A stretch of 58,997 nt of DNA from Bacteroidales bacterium (GCA_016285145.1 JAEEQE010000015.1:1-58997), one strand, 5' to 3'; shown: positions 30,969 through 39,974, counted from the stretch's first letter. Numbers and translations are program-made. The notes: generated from the letters alone by a model not told the origin.

Positions 30969-31043
30969 CCGCCACTGTTCGCTGTTCCACTCTTGCTTTC
31001 TATTTTATTTCTTGCTTTTTTGCTTAGCATCCACAATGGTAAA

Positions 31044-31847
31044 CTATGGGACGAGAACCAGACGCAAGCCGAGGTAGCTGCGCCGAAGGTCGGGGGTGTA
31101 GTAGTACCGAAGCGAGGAACGGCAGAACCTGGCGTCGATGATCCAGCTGCCACCACGGATCACGCGGTTGGAGCCCGAAGGCGCGCCCTGCGGATTCGTC
31201 TGCGTAGCACTCGTATAATCGCCGTACCAGTCAGAACACCATTCCCAAACGTTGCCAGACATATCGTATATGCCCAACTCGTTCGGCTTTTTGGTCTTGA
31301 CCACGTGGGTGCCGTAGTCCGGACTGCTTTTGCCTTTGTCGTAGGCATTAACCGTGTACCATGCCACCGCATTGATATCGTTGCTGCCGCTGTATTTATA
31401 GCCTGCACTCTTCGTGCCGCCGCGTGCCGCAAACTCCCACTCTGCCTCGGTGGGCAGACGGAATTTCTTGCCCGTGAGTTCGTTCAGCTTGCGGATGAAC
31501 GTCTGACAGTCTTCCCAGCTCACCTTCTCCACAGGACGTTTCAGCGAACCGCTTTTGAAGTAAGACGGATTGTATCCCATCACGGCTTTCCACAGTTCCT
31601 GCGTCACTTCGGTCTCGCCGATGTAGTAGGTGGAGAGTGTCACCGTGTGGGCTGGTTTTTCGGTAACATAGCAGTCGCTCCCCTGTTCCGATGTGCAGCC
31701 CATGGTGAAGGAGCCACCCTGCACGCGAATCATATTGAAGCTCACGCCCTTCACCGTGATGGTGAGAGGACTTTGGGTCTGTTGTGCGAAAACAAGCGCC
31801 GGCGCCGCTATCAGCAGCGCCAACGCGATATAGAAACGTTTAGTCAT
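31044..31847 (-). CDS. Exported SUMF1/formylglycine-generating-enzyme-like protein
   Basis: 267 residues with a signal peptide (LLIAAPALVFAQ). The FGE-sulfatase fold is clear: GSFTMGCTSEQG, YYIGETEVTQELWKAVMGYN, RPVEKVSWEDCQTFIRKLN, FRLPTEAEWEFAARGG, LGIYDMSGNVWEWCSDWYG, VIRGGSW. True formylglycine enzymes use a Cys pair just after the GGS motif; here only the second Cys is kept (ARFC) while the first position is I. It is therefore unlikely to make formylglycine and more probably one of the many exported, non-catalytic or differently acting relatives. It lies 25 bases after the upstream small exported protein, so the two form an operon. Confidence 0.87.
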   Translation of the reverse strand: MTKRFYIALALLIAAPALVFAQQTQSPLTITVKGVSFNMIRVQGGSFTMGCTSEQGSDCYVTEKPAHTVTLSTYYIGETEVTQELWKAVMGYNPSYFKSGSLKRPVEKVSWEDCQTFIRKLNELTGKKFRLPTEAEWEFAARGGTKSAGYKYSGSNDINAVAWYTVNAYDKGKSSPDYGTHVVKTKKPNELGIYDMSGNVWEWCSDWYGDYTSATQTNPQGAPSGSNRVIRGGSWIIDARFCRSSLRYYYTPDLRRSYLGLRLVLVP

Positions 31848-31872
31848 ATTATTATCAATTCAATCCTTTAGA

Positions 31873-32259
31873 CTATCTTTCTTTAGCCGTCAACTTATAA
31901 TTACCCCCATCTGACAACCTAACATCTTTAATCTCATAACAAGTTCCAAACTGGCAAAATGTAATGAGTTCTATGTAGTCGCCGCGCTTAGAGTCCCAGC
32001 TCATAGTACATTTTCCATCGCTGTCAACCCAGTATTTTTCCCAACCGCCTTCATCTGTCCAGCTCGCTTTGTGAAAATAGACCGTCATATTGCCAGAGAC
32101 GAAATGGCTTCCATCGGGCAGAAATATCTCCACCTTGCAACTGTATTGATCCCCACTCGAGACATCGGTATCATTATTTGCTTTGGTAAATGCGCTTAAG
32201 ACAAAAGCCGCCGTCATGACCAGAGCCATCAGACCCATCACTTTGAAAGTTTTTTTCAT
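31873..32259 (-). CDS. Small exported hypothetical protein
   Basis: 128 residues from the ATG at 32259 (MKKTFKVMGLMALVMTAAFV), which gives a normal signal peptide; the longer frame to 32319 adds 20 residues without signal character. The mature part is about 100 residues with four cysteines (CKVEIF, GKCTM, TFCQFGTCYEI) and many aromatic residues, suggesting a small beta-rich, disulphide-linked domain. The family is not recognised. It is the first gene of a pair with the SUMF1-like protein. No clear TAnnTTTG element lies close to the start; the nearest on this strand is at 32632-32639. Confidence 0.6.
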   Translation of the reverse strand: MKKTFKVMGLMALVMTAAFVLSAFTKANNDTDVSSGDQYSCKVEIFLPDGSHFVSGNMTVYFHKASWTDEGGWEKYWVDSDGKCTMSWDSKRGDYIELITFCQFGTCYEIKDVRLSDGGNYKLTAKER

Positions 32260-32631
32260 ACGAATTTGTCGCCGCGTTATATCCCATCCGGCACCGTCGG
32301 GTTTTGTGATAAACTTCATAGAATGTGCCGGAAGAGTTCAGAAAGTTACGCGCACAAAAAAAGCGTGGCACTTTTTCGCCTTCATTGGATGCTTTGAGGT
32401 CTTCGACTACCTATATCTCCCATTTACAACGAGTAAAGCCCACGCCTTGAGGCGGGAGCGCCGTTGCCTTACTCTGGGTAGATTAACTGAAAGTGTCCAA
32501 GTTTCAGAATAACCAGTGCAAGCTACTTTGCTTTTTCCTATTCTATGGTGTGCATAACAGAATTATGCGGTTCTGCTCATAGGAGTTCTGTTTCGTTACT
32601 ACTTATTTTCTTTTGTCATTTTTTTAACCTG
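32260..32631. other. Gene-free gap with IS200/IS605-like end structures
   Basis: About 370 bases without a convincing gene. At 32437-32459 CCCACGCC and GGCGGGAG can form a hairpin around TTGA, and at 32487-32507 CTGAAA pairs with TTTCAG. This hairpin type is seen at the right ends of IS200/IS605 elements, but no transposase is present. On the minus strand the promoter at 32632 is followed by a 6-codon frame ending in TAG, perhaps a gene interrupted long ago. Confidence 0.3.
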
Positions 32632-32639
32632 CAAAGATA
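32632..32639 (-). promoter_or_regulatory. Orphan -7 promoter element
   Basis: TATCTTTG followed by CAGG on the minus strand. The nearest ATG downstream opens only six codons; the next real gene starts about 370 bases on. Confidence 0.45.
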
Positions 32640-32674
32640 CATAAAATCTGAATACACATTGACTGATTTGTCCT

Positions 32675-32702
32675 GTAGAGACGTTGCGCGCGACGTCTCT
32701 AC
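32675..32702. repeat. Perfect palindrome GTAGAGACGT / ACGTCTCTAC
   Basis: 10-bp perfect stem with loop TGCGCGCG, 17 bases after the stop of the radical SAM gene. Palindromes of the GTAGAGACG type occur as REP-like elements in several phyla. It may also stop transcription. Confidence 0.7.
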
Positions 32703-32718
32703 TTTTCCATATCTGGCA

Positions 32719-34008
32719 TTACTCGCCAAACTCCAACGTCAACTGCCTCTCCTTCGCGGCGAGTTTCTGCTCCGTCTTGGAGACGAGTAGCGGGCGCAGC
32801 CGTTCAGGAGTCAGCTCGTTGATGCCGAGGAGGGGTTGCAGGTCGGAGGCGCCGAGCTCGTGGCAGGTGATGAAGTACTTCGCCTTCTTCATCACCACGC
32901 CCATCTTCTTGAGGTCGAAGGTGGTGAGGCGGTTGAAGCGGCGGGAGTTGACGATGAGCCACGCCGATTTGGTGCCGAGGCCGGGCACACGCAGCAGCAT
33001 CTCGTAGTCTGCAGTATTGATATCTACCGGAAAGGCCTCGGGATGGCGCAGCGCCCACGCCAATTTCGGATCCACATCCAAGTCGAGGTTCGGGTGCAAG
33101 TCATCGACGATTTCTTCCACTTTGAAATGGTAGAAGCGCAACAGCCAGTCGGCCTGGTAGAGGCGGTTTTCGCGCACGAGCGGCGGCTGCTTGAGCACGG
33201 GCAGGCGCGAGTCGAAGGTGTTGACGCTCACGTAGCCGGAGTAATAGACGCGGCGCATGGAGGGCTGGCCGTAGAGCAGCGACGACATGGTGAGGATTTC
33301 GCGGTCGGAGTCCTGGGTCGCGCCCACGATCATCTGGGTCGATTGTCCGGCGGGCACAAAACGCGGCGCGTGGCGCATGCGCTGCCGGTCTTCCTTATTC
33401 TCGAGCACGCCTTGCTGGATGAGCTTCATCGGCTGGAAGACGCTCTGGTGGTCCTTCTCGGGCGCGAGCATCTTCAGCGACTCCTCGCGGGGAATCTCGA
33501 TGTTCACGCTCATACGGTCGGCATAGCGCCCGGCCACGTTGAGCAGCTCCTGCGAGGCGCCGGGGATGGCCTTCAGATGGATGTAGCCGTTGAAACGATG
33601 CACTAACCGCAGGTCGCGGACGATGGCGGTGAGCCGTTCCATCGTGTAGTCGGGGTTGCGCACCACTCCGCTGGAGAGGAACAGCCCCTCGATGTAGTTG
33701 CGGCGGTAGAACTCCATCGTAATCTCCTCCAGCTCCGAGACGGAGAGCGTGGCGCGCTTGATGTCGTTGGAGCGGCGGTTCACGCAGTAGGCACAGTCGT
33801 ACATGCAGTGGTTGGTCAGCATCACTTTCAGCAGCGAGATGCAGCGGCCGTCGTCGGCAAACGAGTGGCAGATGCCCACGCCGCCCACGGTGTTGCCCAC
33901 CATCCCCTTCTTGCCGCTGCGCACAGTGCCGCTCGACGAACACGACACGTCGTATTTCGCCGATTCCGCCAGGATGCGCAGCTTCTCCAATGTTTTCTCC
34001 GCCAGCAT
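32719..34008 (-). CDS. TIGR03916-type putative DNA repair/modification radical SAM protein
   Basis: 429 residues from the ATG at 34008, which opens the conserved MLAEKTLEKLRILAESAKYD; the longer frame runs past the promoter. The radical SAM cluster motif is C68-x3-C72-x2-C75 (HCMYDCAYC). A helix-hairpin-helix DNA-binding motif follows late (VDINTADYEMLLRVPGLGTK). The family is proposed to act on DNA together with TIGR03915, found here at 28074-28868. The reaction is unknown. A -7 element at 34082-34089 gives it its own promoter, so it no longer depends on its partner's transcript. Confidence 0.92.
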   Translation of the reverse strand: MLAEKTLEKLRILAESAKYDVSCSSSGTVRSGKKGMVGNTVGGVGICHSFADDGRCISLLKVMLTNHCMYDCAYCVNRRSNDIKRATLSVSELEEITMEFYRRNYIEGLFLSSGVVRNPDYTMERLTAIVRDLRLVHRFNGYIHLKAIPGASQELLNVAGRYADRMSVNIEIPREESLKMLAPEKDHQSVFQPMKLIQQGVLENKEDRQRMRHAPRFVPAGQSTQMIVGATQDSDREILTMSSLLYGQPSMRRVYYSGYVSVNTFDSRLPVLKQPPLVRENRLYQADWLLRFYHFKVEEIVDDLHPNLDLDVDPKLAWALRHPEAFPVDINTADYEMLLRVPGLGTKSAWLIVNSRRFNRLTTFDLKKMGVVMKKAKYFITCHELGASDLQPLLGINELTPERLRPLLVSKTEQKLAAKERQLTLEFGE

Positions 34009-34081
34009 ACGGTTGCTGTTTTTTCTATTTTTCTGATTGTAAAGGTTATTTGGTTTTTCCCTTCGGGAACGAAGGCAGGTG

Positions 34082-34089
34082 CAAAGGTA
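34082..34089 (-). promoter_or_regulatory. -7 promoter element for the radical SAM gene
   Basis: TACCTTTG on the minus strand, about 73 bases before the start at 34008. Confidence 0.55.
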
Positions 34090-34164
34090 CACTTTTTCGT
34101 TATTTTTTTGTTTCTTTGCCTCCAATATTTGTTGTGATTATGCGTTGATGAATATTATTTTCAC

Positions 34165-36768
34165 ATGATGTGCAAGATAAGGGGATATCGTAAAGGTTGG
34201 TATCTGACTGTTCTGGTGAGAATGGTCGGATGGTGGTTCTTGTCGTGGATGCTCGTCGGACAGTCGTCGGCACAGGAATTGAAGGGCAGGGTGCTCTCAA
34301 CGGATGAAAACGGCGATACAGTAGCGGTGTACATGGCGAGGCTGCAATGGATCAACACGGCGGTGGGAACGTTTACCAATGCACGGGGCTTCTACAAACT
34401 GCCTTTTGCGCAAACCGATACCCTGATTGTCAGTTATGCGTTGTATCCCTCTGATACCATAATTGTTAGAGTAGGAGAGCGACAACGGAACTTCTTCATC
34501 AACAGATCCCAGTCCTTGCAGGAGGTGGTGGTCTCTAAAAAGCGAAAACAGAAATATGTGCGCAAGGGGAATCCGGCAGTGGAATTGGTGGAGAAAGTGA
34601 TTGAACACAAAAACGACAACCGTATTGAATCCGCAGGCTCATATAAATCAAAGGTTTACAAGAAGATGGTGATGTCGTACGGTCGATTTCAAATGGATTT
34701 TGAGAAGAACGGTTTTAACCGGCAGCTTTCTTTCCTGGGGAAATATGTGGATACTATCAAGACGGACACTGTGCCGGTGTTGACCTTTTCCCTTCGGGAG
34801 TCCTTGGCGGACCGTTACTACCAAAAATCACCGCGCAAGAATTTGAACTATTTGTACGCCCGGCGAATGCAAGGCGTGGATGAGGTTTTTGACCAGGAAG
34901 GGTTAGGCACCAACTTGGATGCCATGTTTACGGAGGTGGATATTTTTGATAATGATATTGATCTGATGCTCAATAAGTTTGTGAGCCCTTTGTCATCTAC
35001 CATCGCCACCACGTATTACCATTATTTTATTACGGATACGGTGAACGTGGACAGTATCTCCTGCATTGAACTTACCTTTTCGCCGGTAAACAGCCAGAGT
35101 TTTGGCTTTACCGGACGTCTGTACATCGTGAACGACAGCACATACGCTCTGAAGAGATACACTATTAATGTACCCATTAACATCAATATGAATTTTGTTA
35201 GACAATTGATTGTTGAACAGGATTTTATGAAAATTGACAGTTGTTTCTGGGCTCCGAAATCATCGCAGACATTTGCCTCGTTTTCTTTAATAAAAAGAAA
35301 GAAGATGAAGCGGATATATGTTCGTCAGAACACGCTGTGGTACCAATACGAGATGGGGGCGACCATTCCGGATTCTTTGTCGGCGGCCGGCCAGGAGGCG
35401 GAGGCTGCCAATTTGCGGTACAAAAATTGGCAGTGGAGGAGGATGCGGCCGGAGCCGTTGACCCCCCAAGAGTCCGTTATGGACAGCATCTCGACGGAAT
35501 TGCGTCGGCTGCCATGGTTCAAAGCACTTGAGAAAACGGCGGAGATTGTCGCCACGGGCTATATTCCCACCGCTTGGGATCGAAAAAGCAGCCTCTTTGA
35601 CATCGGTCCGGTGTACAACATGGTCAGCCACAATCCGATTGAGGGGCTTCGGTTCCGATTAGGGGGCATGACCACTGCCAAAATGCATGACCGCTGGTTC
35701 TTTTCGGAGTATTTTGCTTTTGGCTGTCAGGATTTGCGTCTCAAGTACAATTTCACGTTGATTCACAGTTTTGTGAAGAAAGAACGTCATACCAATGAGT
35801 TCCCGCGAAACGCCCTTTACTTGAGTACCAGTTATGATTTGGAGATGTTGGGGCAGAGTTTCACCTATATGGATCGTGATAATTTGCTGATGTCATACAT
35901 GGTGGATACGGTTGCTTCGGCGGCGCAGTATGTCCGGCGTGGCAAGCTGCGTTATGTGCGCGATTGGCCGTGCCGCGTCCGTATGGACACCTGGCTGCAA
36001 TATGAGCACTGCGAGGCCGCCGGGGCGCTGAACTACCTCAGAATCAATGCGGACGGGACAACCACCCGCTTGTCCGATTTCCACAATTGGGAATGGGGTG
36101 TGACGCTCCGCTGGGCGCCGGGGGAACGTGTTTACAACAATCAGTCGGGGAAGGACAATCTTCTTAAACTCTCTAAAAACGCCCCAGTGCTGCAGCTTAC
36201 GCACACCTCCGCTCTTATGGATGGCCGCACCTGGTGCAACCGGACGGAATTGTCGGTGGAGAAGCGCTTTTGGCTCTCCGCTTTCGGACATGTTGATGCG
36301 GAAATGAAAGGCGGCATCGTGTGGAATCGAGTGCCGTTCACGAAGCTGTTCGCCCCGCCGAGCAATCGGTCGATGTTCTTGTCGCCGAACACTTTCTGCT
36401 TGTTGCAACCGATGGAGTTTGTCATGGACAAATACGTGGCCCTATACGCCACCTACCATCTGAAAGGGTGGATATTCAACCGCATACCCTTATGGAACCG
36501 ATTGAAACTGCGCGAGGTCCTTTCCTTTAATGGCGTGTACGGCGGACTCGCCTCCAAAAATGTCCCGAATGCGGGCACGCCCGGCTTGTATGTGCTGCCC
36601 GACGGCTGTTCACCGATTGGGAAGGTGCCGTATATGGAGATTACCGCCGGTATTGAAAATATACTTCAGGTGCTCCGCATCGATTATGTACGCCGCCTTT
36701 CATACGCGAAGGATTTGAAAGGCTGGAAGAAAAACGGCATCCGCATTTCATTGAATATCACGTTCTGA
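34165..36768 (+). CDS. DUF5686 outer-membrane protein with carboxypeptidase-regulatory-like domain
   Basis: 867 residues. A signal peptide (about 20-36, WWFLSWMLVGQSSAQ) precedes a carboxypeptidase-D regulatory-like beta-sandwich (about 37-115: ELKGRVLS ... FTNARGFYKLPFAQTDTLIVSY), as at the start of TonB-dependent receptors. The rest fits DUF5686: a charged linker, then about 450 residues of alternating beta strands ending in an aromatic residue (SLNITF), the mark of an outer-membrane barrel. No plug domain is evident. The function of the family is not established. Start at 34165 or the next ATG makes no difference to the mature chain. Confidence 0.85.
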   Translation: MMCKIRGYRKGWYLTVLVRMVGWWFLSWMLVGQSSAQELKGRVLSTDENGDTVAVYMARLQWINTAVGTFTNARGFYKLPFAQTDTLIVSYALYPSDTIIVRVGERQRNFFINRSQSLQEVVVSKKRKQKYVRKGNPAVELVEKVIEHKNDNRIESAGSYKSKVYKKMVMSYGRFQMDFEKNGFNRQLSFLGKYVDTIKTDTVPVLTFSLRESLADRYYQKSPRKNLNYLYARRMQGVDEVFDQEGLGTNLDAMFTEVDIFDNDIDLMLNKFVSPLSSTIATTYYHYFITDTVNVDSISCIELTFSPVNSQSFGFTGRLYIVNDSTYALKRYTINVPININMNFVRQLIVEQDFMKIDSCFWAPKSSQTFASFSLIKRKKMKRIYVRQNTLWYQYEMGATIPDSLSAAGQEAEAANLRYKNWQWRRMRPEPLTPQESVMDSISTELRRLPWFKALEKTAEIVATGYIPTAWDRKSSLFDIGPVYNMVSHNPIEGLRFRLGGMTTAKMHDRWFFSEYFAFGCQDLRLKYNFTLIHSFVKKERHTNEFPRNALYLSTSYDLEMLGQSFTYMDRDNLLMSYMVDTVASAAQYVRRGKLRYVRDWPCRVRMDTWLQYEHCEAAGALNYLRINADGTTTRLSDFHNWEWGVTLRWAPGERVYNNQSGKDNLLKLSKNAPVLQLTHTSALMDGRTWCNRTELSVEKRFWLSAFGHVDAEMKGGIVWNRVPFTKLFAPPSNRSMFLSPNTFCLLQPMEFVMDKYVALYATYHLKGWIFNRIPLWNRLKLREVLSFNGVYGGLASKNVPNAGTPGLYVLPDGCSPIGKVPYMEITAGIENILQVLRIDYVRRLSYAKDLKGWKKNGIRISLNITF

Positions 36769-36836
36769 AAGGCTGTCTGCTTAATGATTTGCCTAAGAGT
36801 GAATGCTGGAGATTAACATTTTTGTGGGATTTTTAG

Positions 36837-36844
36837 TATCTTTG
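36837..36844 (+). promoter_or_regulatory. -7 promoter element for 36864 gene
   Basis: TATCTTTG followed by C, 19 bases before the ATG at 36864. Confidence 0.62.
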
Positions 36845-36863
36845 CATTTCCAAATTTGGGATA

Positions 36864-38198
36864 ATGTTGTCCAATAATGCTGTCCGATATACGCTGAACC
36901 ACCTGCTTGCTGTGGCCTTGCCCGCAGATGAGGCTCTGCGCTACGCGGTCGGCATCACACGCGAGGAGGTGGTGGTCCTCTTTGATGCGGGAAAATCCAT
37001 CGCGCTGCCACTTTTCTCCGAAAAGCAGCGGAAGGCTTTCCTGGATGGCACCGCCGAGTGCCAGTGGGTGGACACCGTGGATGAGGAGGAACTTATTCCG
37101 CTCTTTCCCGCTGGCAATGAGCATCATCCGTTGCCGTATGATATCATCACTCCGAGTTTTATGCTTCTTTCCCGTCAGGAAGAGATTTTCAGTCGGGAAC
37201 GCGACCCGCACGGACGCTTCCCGTGGAGGGACAGCCTTGCTCGCCGATACCGGTTCTTGGACACGCCTTTGGTGGATGAATATGCCATGCTGCTCCGGCA
37301 GTGGATTCTGGAAAATCTGCTGCCCGACTACCCGCTGGCACCCCGTCGGCCGCGGGTGATCCCCACCCACGATGTGGATCATCTGTTCCGCTTCCATGGC
37401 GGGTGGCAGGCGTTCCGGTCCATCTTCGGTCGCGATCTGCTCATCAACCGCCGATTGTCGGATGTGCGCACGTCGTGGCGCGAATATTGGAACTGCCGCC
37501 GCGATTCCTCAAAGGATCCGTACGTTTTAGCCATTGACGAGCTGATCGAACAATCGAAGGCGCGGAAACTGAAGTCGGTGTTTTTCTTCAAGGCGTTGCA
37601 TTTTCTGGAGCCGGACTGCACCTACAACGTCGGTGACGCGGTGGTGCGCGGGTGCGTGGAGCGTATCCTTCAGGCGGGAATGGAAGTGGGAATCCACGGA
37701 AGCTATGAGAGTTACGCGGATCCGGAACGCTTCGCGGTGGAGAAGTCGCGCCTGAACCAAGTTCTGCGCCAGGAGGTGACGGCGGGCCGGCAGCACTACC
37801 TGCGCTTCGCCTGTGACACGCCTGCCGGCCCGCCTTCGACGGAACACACCGTGCGTACAGGCACGCTCCAGGTATGGGAACAAAACGGGATCAAGGATGA
37901 CTATACCCTCGGCTTCGCCGAGATGGCGGGCTTCCGTTGCGGCACCTGCCATCCTTATCCGTTGTACGATTTGGAAAAGGACGAGCCCACCACTGTGATG
38001 GAACATCCTCTGATTGTGATGGATGGCACCCTCTGGGATTATATGAACTTGTCTTTGGAACAAAGTGACGAACTGATTGCCCGACTGCGCCGCCGCTGCG
38101 CCGCTGTGGAGGGCGATTTCGTGATCCTCTGGCATAACCATCTGCTGGGCCGCAATTATACCGATGCTTATAAGACCATTTACCTACGACATATATGA
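36864..38198 (+). CDS. Polysaccharide deacetylase family protein
   Basis: 444 residues, cytoplasmic by appearance (no signal peptide). The N-terminal about 155 residues are a family-specific domain. The NodB-like core starts at PRVIPTHDVDHL (about 168-179), whose D residues fit the first metal/catalytic motif, and continues with EVGIHGSYES (about 274-283; H in place of the second metal motif) and ILWHNHLLG near the end. Such proteins remove acetyl groups from sugars of cell-surface polymers. It overlaps the glycosyltransferase gene behind it by 4 bases, so both likely serve one surface glycan pathway. Confidence 0.87.
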   Translation: MLSNNAVRYTLNHLLAVALPADEALRYAVGITREEVVVLFDAGKSIALPLFSEKQRKAFLDGTAECQWVDTVDEEELIPLFPAGNEHHPLPYDIITPSFMLLSRQEEIFSRERDPHGRFPWRDSLARRYRFLDTPLVDEYAMLLRQWILENLLPDYPLAPRRPRVIPTHDVDHLFRFHGGWQAFRSIFGRDLLINRRLSDVRTSWREYWNCRRDSSKDPYVLAIDELIEQSKARKLKSVFFFKALHFLEPDCTYNVGDAVVRGCVERILQAGMEVGIHGSYESYADPERFAVEKSRLNQVLRQEVTAGRQHYLRFACDTPAGPPSTEHTVRTGTLQVWEQNGIKDDYTLGFAEMAGFRCGTCHPYPLYDLEKDEPTTVMEHPLIVMDGTLWDYMNLSLEQSDELIARLRRRCAAVEGDFVILWHNHLLGRNYTDAYKTIYLRHI

Positions 38199-39124
38199 AT
38201 ATCTCTGTGTTACACCTTTATAAAGATTACCGAAAAGATGCCGGATTCCCGCTCCTGTTGGAACGGTTGGGTGCCTATGTGCATAATCTGGTTGCTGAAA
38301 CGGCGGATGAAATGCCGACAGGGGAGACCATTTCTTTGACCCATGCGCACAGCTGGTTTCAGGACGGGCCTGACGCACTGCGCCTGAAGCAGGAACACGG
38401 CATTCCGTACGTATTAACCCTCACATCGGAAGATCTGGACCGCCTGTCGGCATTCTCCTTGAAGTCCAAACGCTATGATGTGCTGGAAAATGCCGAGAAG
38501 GTGGTGTTCCCCAACCAGCATTTCCAATATGCGCTGGCCGACAAACTGTCCGACAAGCTGGCCGATGCGGTTTTCAGCCGCTCTTCGGTGATTTATGATG
38601 GCATCAGCCCTTTCTGGTTCCAGAATCTGCGCCGCTCGAAGCCCGTGTCTTTGATCCATATTCGTCTGCTTACGGCGGTGAATATGGGTGACAACAATGT
38701 CTTGGCAACCGTAGAAAAGGCGGTTAAATGTCTTCGGAAACAAAATCTTTCAGTGGATATTACAACCTTCGATCCGAAAGCCCTTGGCGAGAAAGAGCGC
38801 TTGGATGTGTATCGTCGCCATGACATGCTGGTACAACCTTCACCGGTCAATGGGGCCACAACCCTTTACGCGGAAGCCTTGTCGCAAGGTCTTCCTGTGC
38901 TGTATGCGCATCAAGGCTGTTTCGACGGCATCTTCCCTGACGGGACTGCGGGTTTCTCCGTGATGCCGCACAACGCTCATGATATAGCGGATAAAATATT
39001 GTTGATCAGCGAACGTTATGCCACGGTGGAACAGCATATTGCCGATCTTCATCCGTTGCATCCGTTCAATTGGGATGAGATTTACCGACAGTATCTTCGC
39101 GTGTATGATGTAAGAAAATCCTGA
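38195..39124 (+). CDS. Glycosyltransferase (GT4-like)
   Basis: 309 residues. It has the architecture of a short GT-B enzyme: an N-terminal part with VLHLYKDYRKDAGFPLLLER and THAHSW, and a C-terminal nucleotide-sugar-binding segment with YAEALSQGLPVLYAHQGCFD, comparable to the E-x7-E region of GT4 enzymes (first acidic residue kept; second seems replaced). It is shorter than the usual 350-400 residues. ATGA overlap with the deacetylase gene shows translational coupling. Donor and acceptor are unknown. Confidence 0.78.
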   Translation: MNISVLHLYKDYRKDAGFPLLLERLGAYVHNLVAETADEMPTGETISLTHAHSWFQDGPDALRLKQEHGIPYVLTLTSEDLDRLSAFSLKSKRYDVLENAEKVVFPNQHFQYALADKLSDKLADAVFSRSSVIYDGISPFWFQNLRRSKPVSLIHIRLLTAVNMGDNNVLATVEKAVKCLRKQNLSVDITTFDPKALGEKERLDVYRRHDMLVQPSPVNGATTLYAEALSQGLPVLYAHQGCFDGIFPDGTAGFSVMPHNAHDIADKILLISERYATVEQHIADLHPLHPFNWDEIYRQYLRVYDVRKS

Positions 39125-39156
39125 GTAACAGGAGCTTGGAATGATTGTTAAATGAT

Positions 39157-39897
39157 ATGGAAACTTGGAAAACCCGAACGGAATTGCTAATTGGTCAGGA
39201 AGGGGCTGACAAACTTTCCCGCATGCACGTGTTGCAGGTGGGTTTGGGCGGAGTGGGGGGCTTCTCGGCGGAGATGTTGTGCCGTGCCGGCATTGGGGAA
39301 ATGACGATTGTGGACGCGGATAGTGTCTCCGAATCCAACCTCAACCGCCAGTTGCCTGCCCTGCATTCTACCCTTGGGAAAAGCAAGGCCCAGGTGATGG
39401 CCGACCGTTTGCAGGATATTAATCCTCAACTGAAACTGCATGTTGTGGAGGAGTTTATCAGGGATGAACGTACGGAAGCGCTGTTGGATGCCGCTCCGTA
39501 CGACTATGTGTTGGATGCCATTGACTCTCTTTCTCCAAAAGTCTATTTGATATACCAGGCTTTGCAACGGAATCTTAAAGTGTTGTCGGTGATGGGTGCG
39601 GGTGGTAAAATGGACCCCTCTTTAATCCGGGTGGCTGACATTTCCAAGTCATCCTACTGCCATCTGGCCAAGACGGTGCGGAAACGGTTGTACCGGTTGG
39701 GGGTGAGAAGAGGTTTTCAGGTGGTCTATTCCTCCGAACATGTGCCGGAACATGCGGTGATTATTGATAAAGATGAGGAAATCAACAAATTGTCCACAGT
39801 AGGGACCATCTCTTATATGCCGGCGGCCTTTGGCTGTTTTGCCGCCGCCGCTGTCTTGCGGGAGCTGTTGGGAGAAGGCTCGGAGACGAGGATGTAA
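39157..39897 (+). CDS. tcdA: tRNA threonylcarbamoyladenosine dehydratase (TcdA-like E1 enzyme)
   Basis: 246 residues from the ATG at 39157; an earlier TTG at 39145 is possible but less likely. The ThiF/MoeB/HesA nucleotide-binding motif is VLQVGLGGVGGFSAEML (about 25-41), with IVDADSVSESNLNRQLPA (about 49-66) carrying the acidic and arginine residues that activate a carboxylate with ATP. Length and the lack of zinc-binding Cys pairs fit TcdA/CsdL, which cyclises t6A in tRNA to ct6A. ThiF or another E1-like role cannot be fully excluded. It ends before a convergent terminator. Confidence 0.87.
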   Translation: METWKTRTELLIGQEGADKLSRMHVLQVGLGGVGGFSAEMLCRAGIGEMTIVDADSVSESNLNRQLPALHSTLGKSKAQVMADRLQDINPQLKLHVVEEFIRDERTEALLDAAPYDYVLDAIDSLSPKVYLIYQALQRNLKVLSVMGAGGKMDPSLIRVADISKSSYCHLAKTVRKRLYRLGVRRGFQVVYSSEHVPEHAVIIDKDEEINKLSTVGTISYMPAAFGCFAAAAVLRELLGEGSETRM

Positions 39898-39898
39898 A

Positions 39899-39930
39899 CA
39901 AAAGCCCCACACAGATGCTGCGTGGGGCTG
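39899..39930 (-). terminator. Intrinsic terminator of the yebC-miaA-lipoprotein operon
   Basis: On the minus strand the stem AGCCCCACGCAG...GTGGGGCT is followed by TTTTGTTT. It lies 45 bases after the lipoprotein stop codon. Confidence 0.75.
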
Positions 39931-39974
39931 GAGACCGTCGTGAAACGACGCGTCGTAATAGTTGTTACCAAATT

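Larger units (their letters stand above)
30652..31043. other. Gene-free gap rich in palindromes
   Basis: 392 bases without a convincing gene. It contains the repeats at 30661-30675, 30702-30740, 30769-30798, a GGGC/GCCC-type element near 30892-30905 and the 9-bp inverted repeat at 30943-30968. Some may terminate transcription of the converging TA operon and the FGE-like gene. Confidence 0.6.

Noticed and set aside
31044-31847. True formylglycine-generating enzyme
   Set aside because: The first cysteine of the catalytic pair is missing and the protein is exported without a sulfatase gene nearby.
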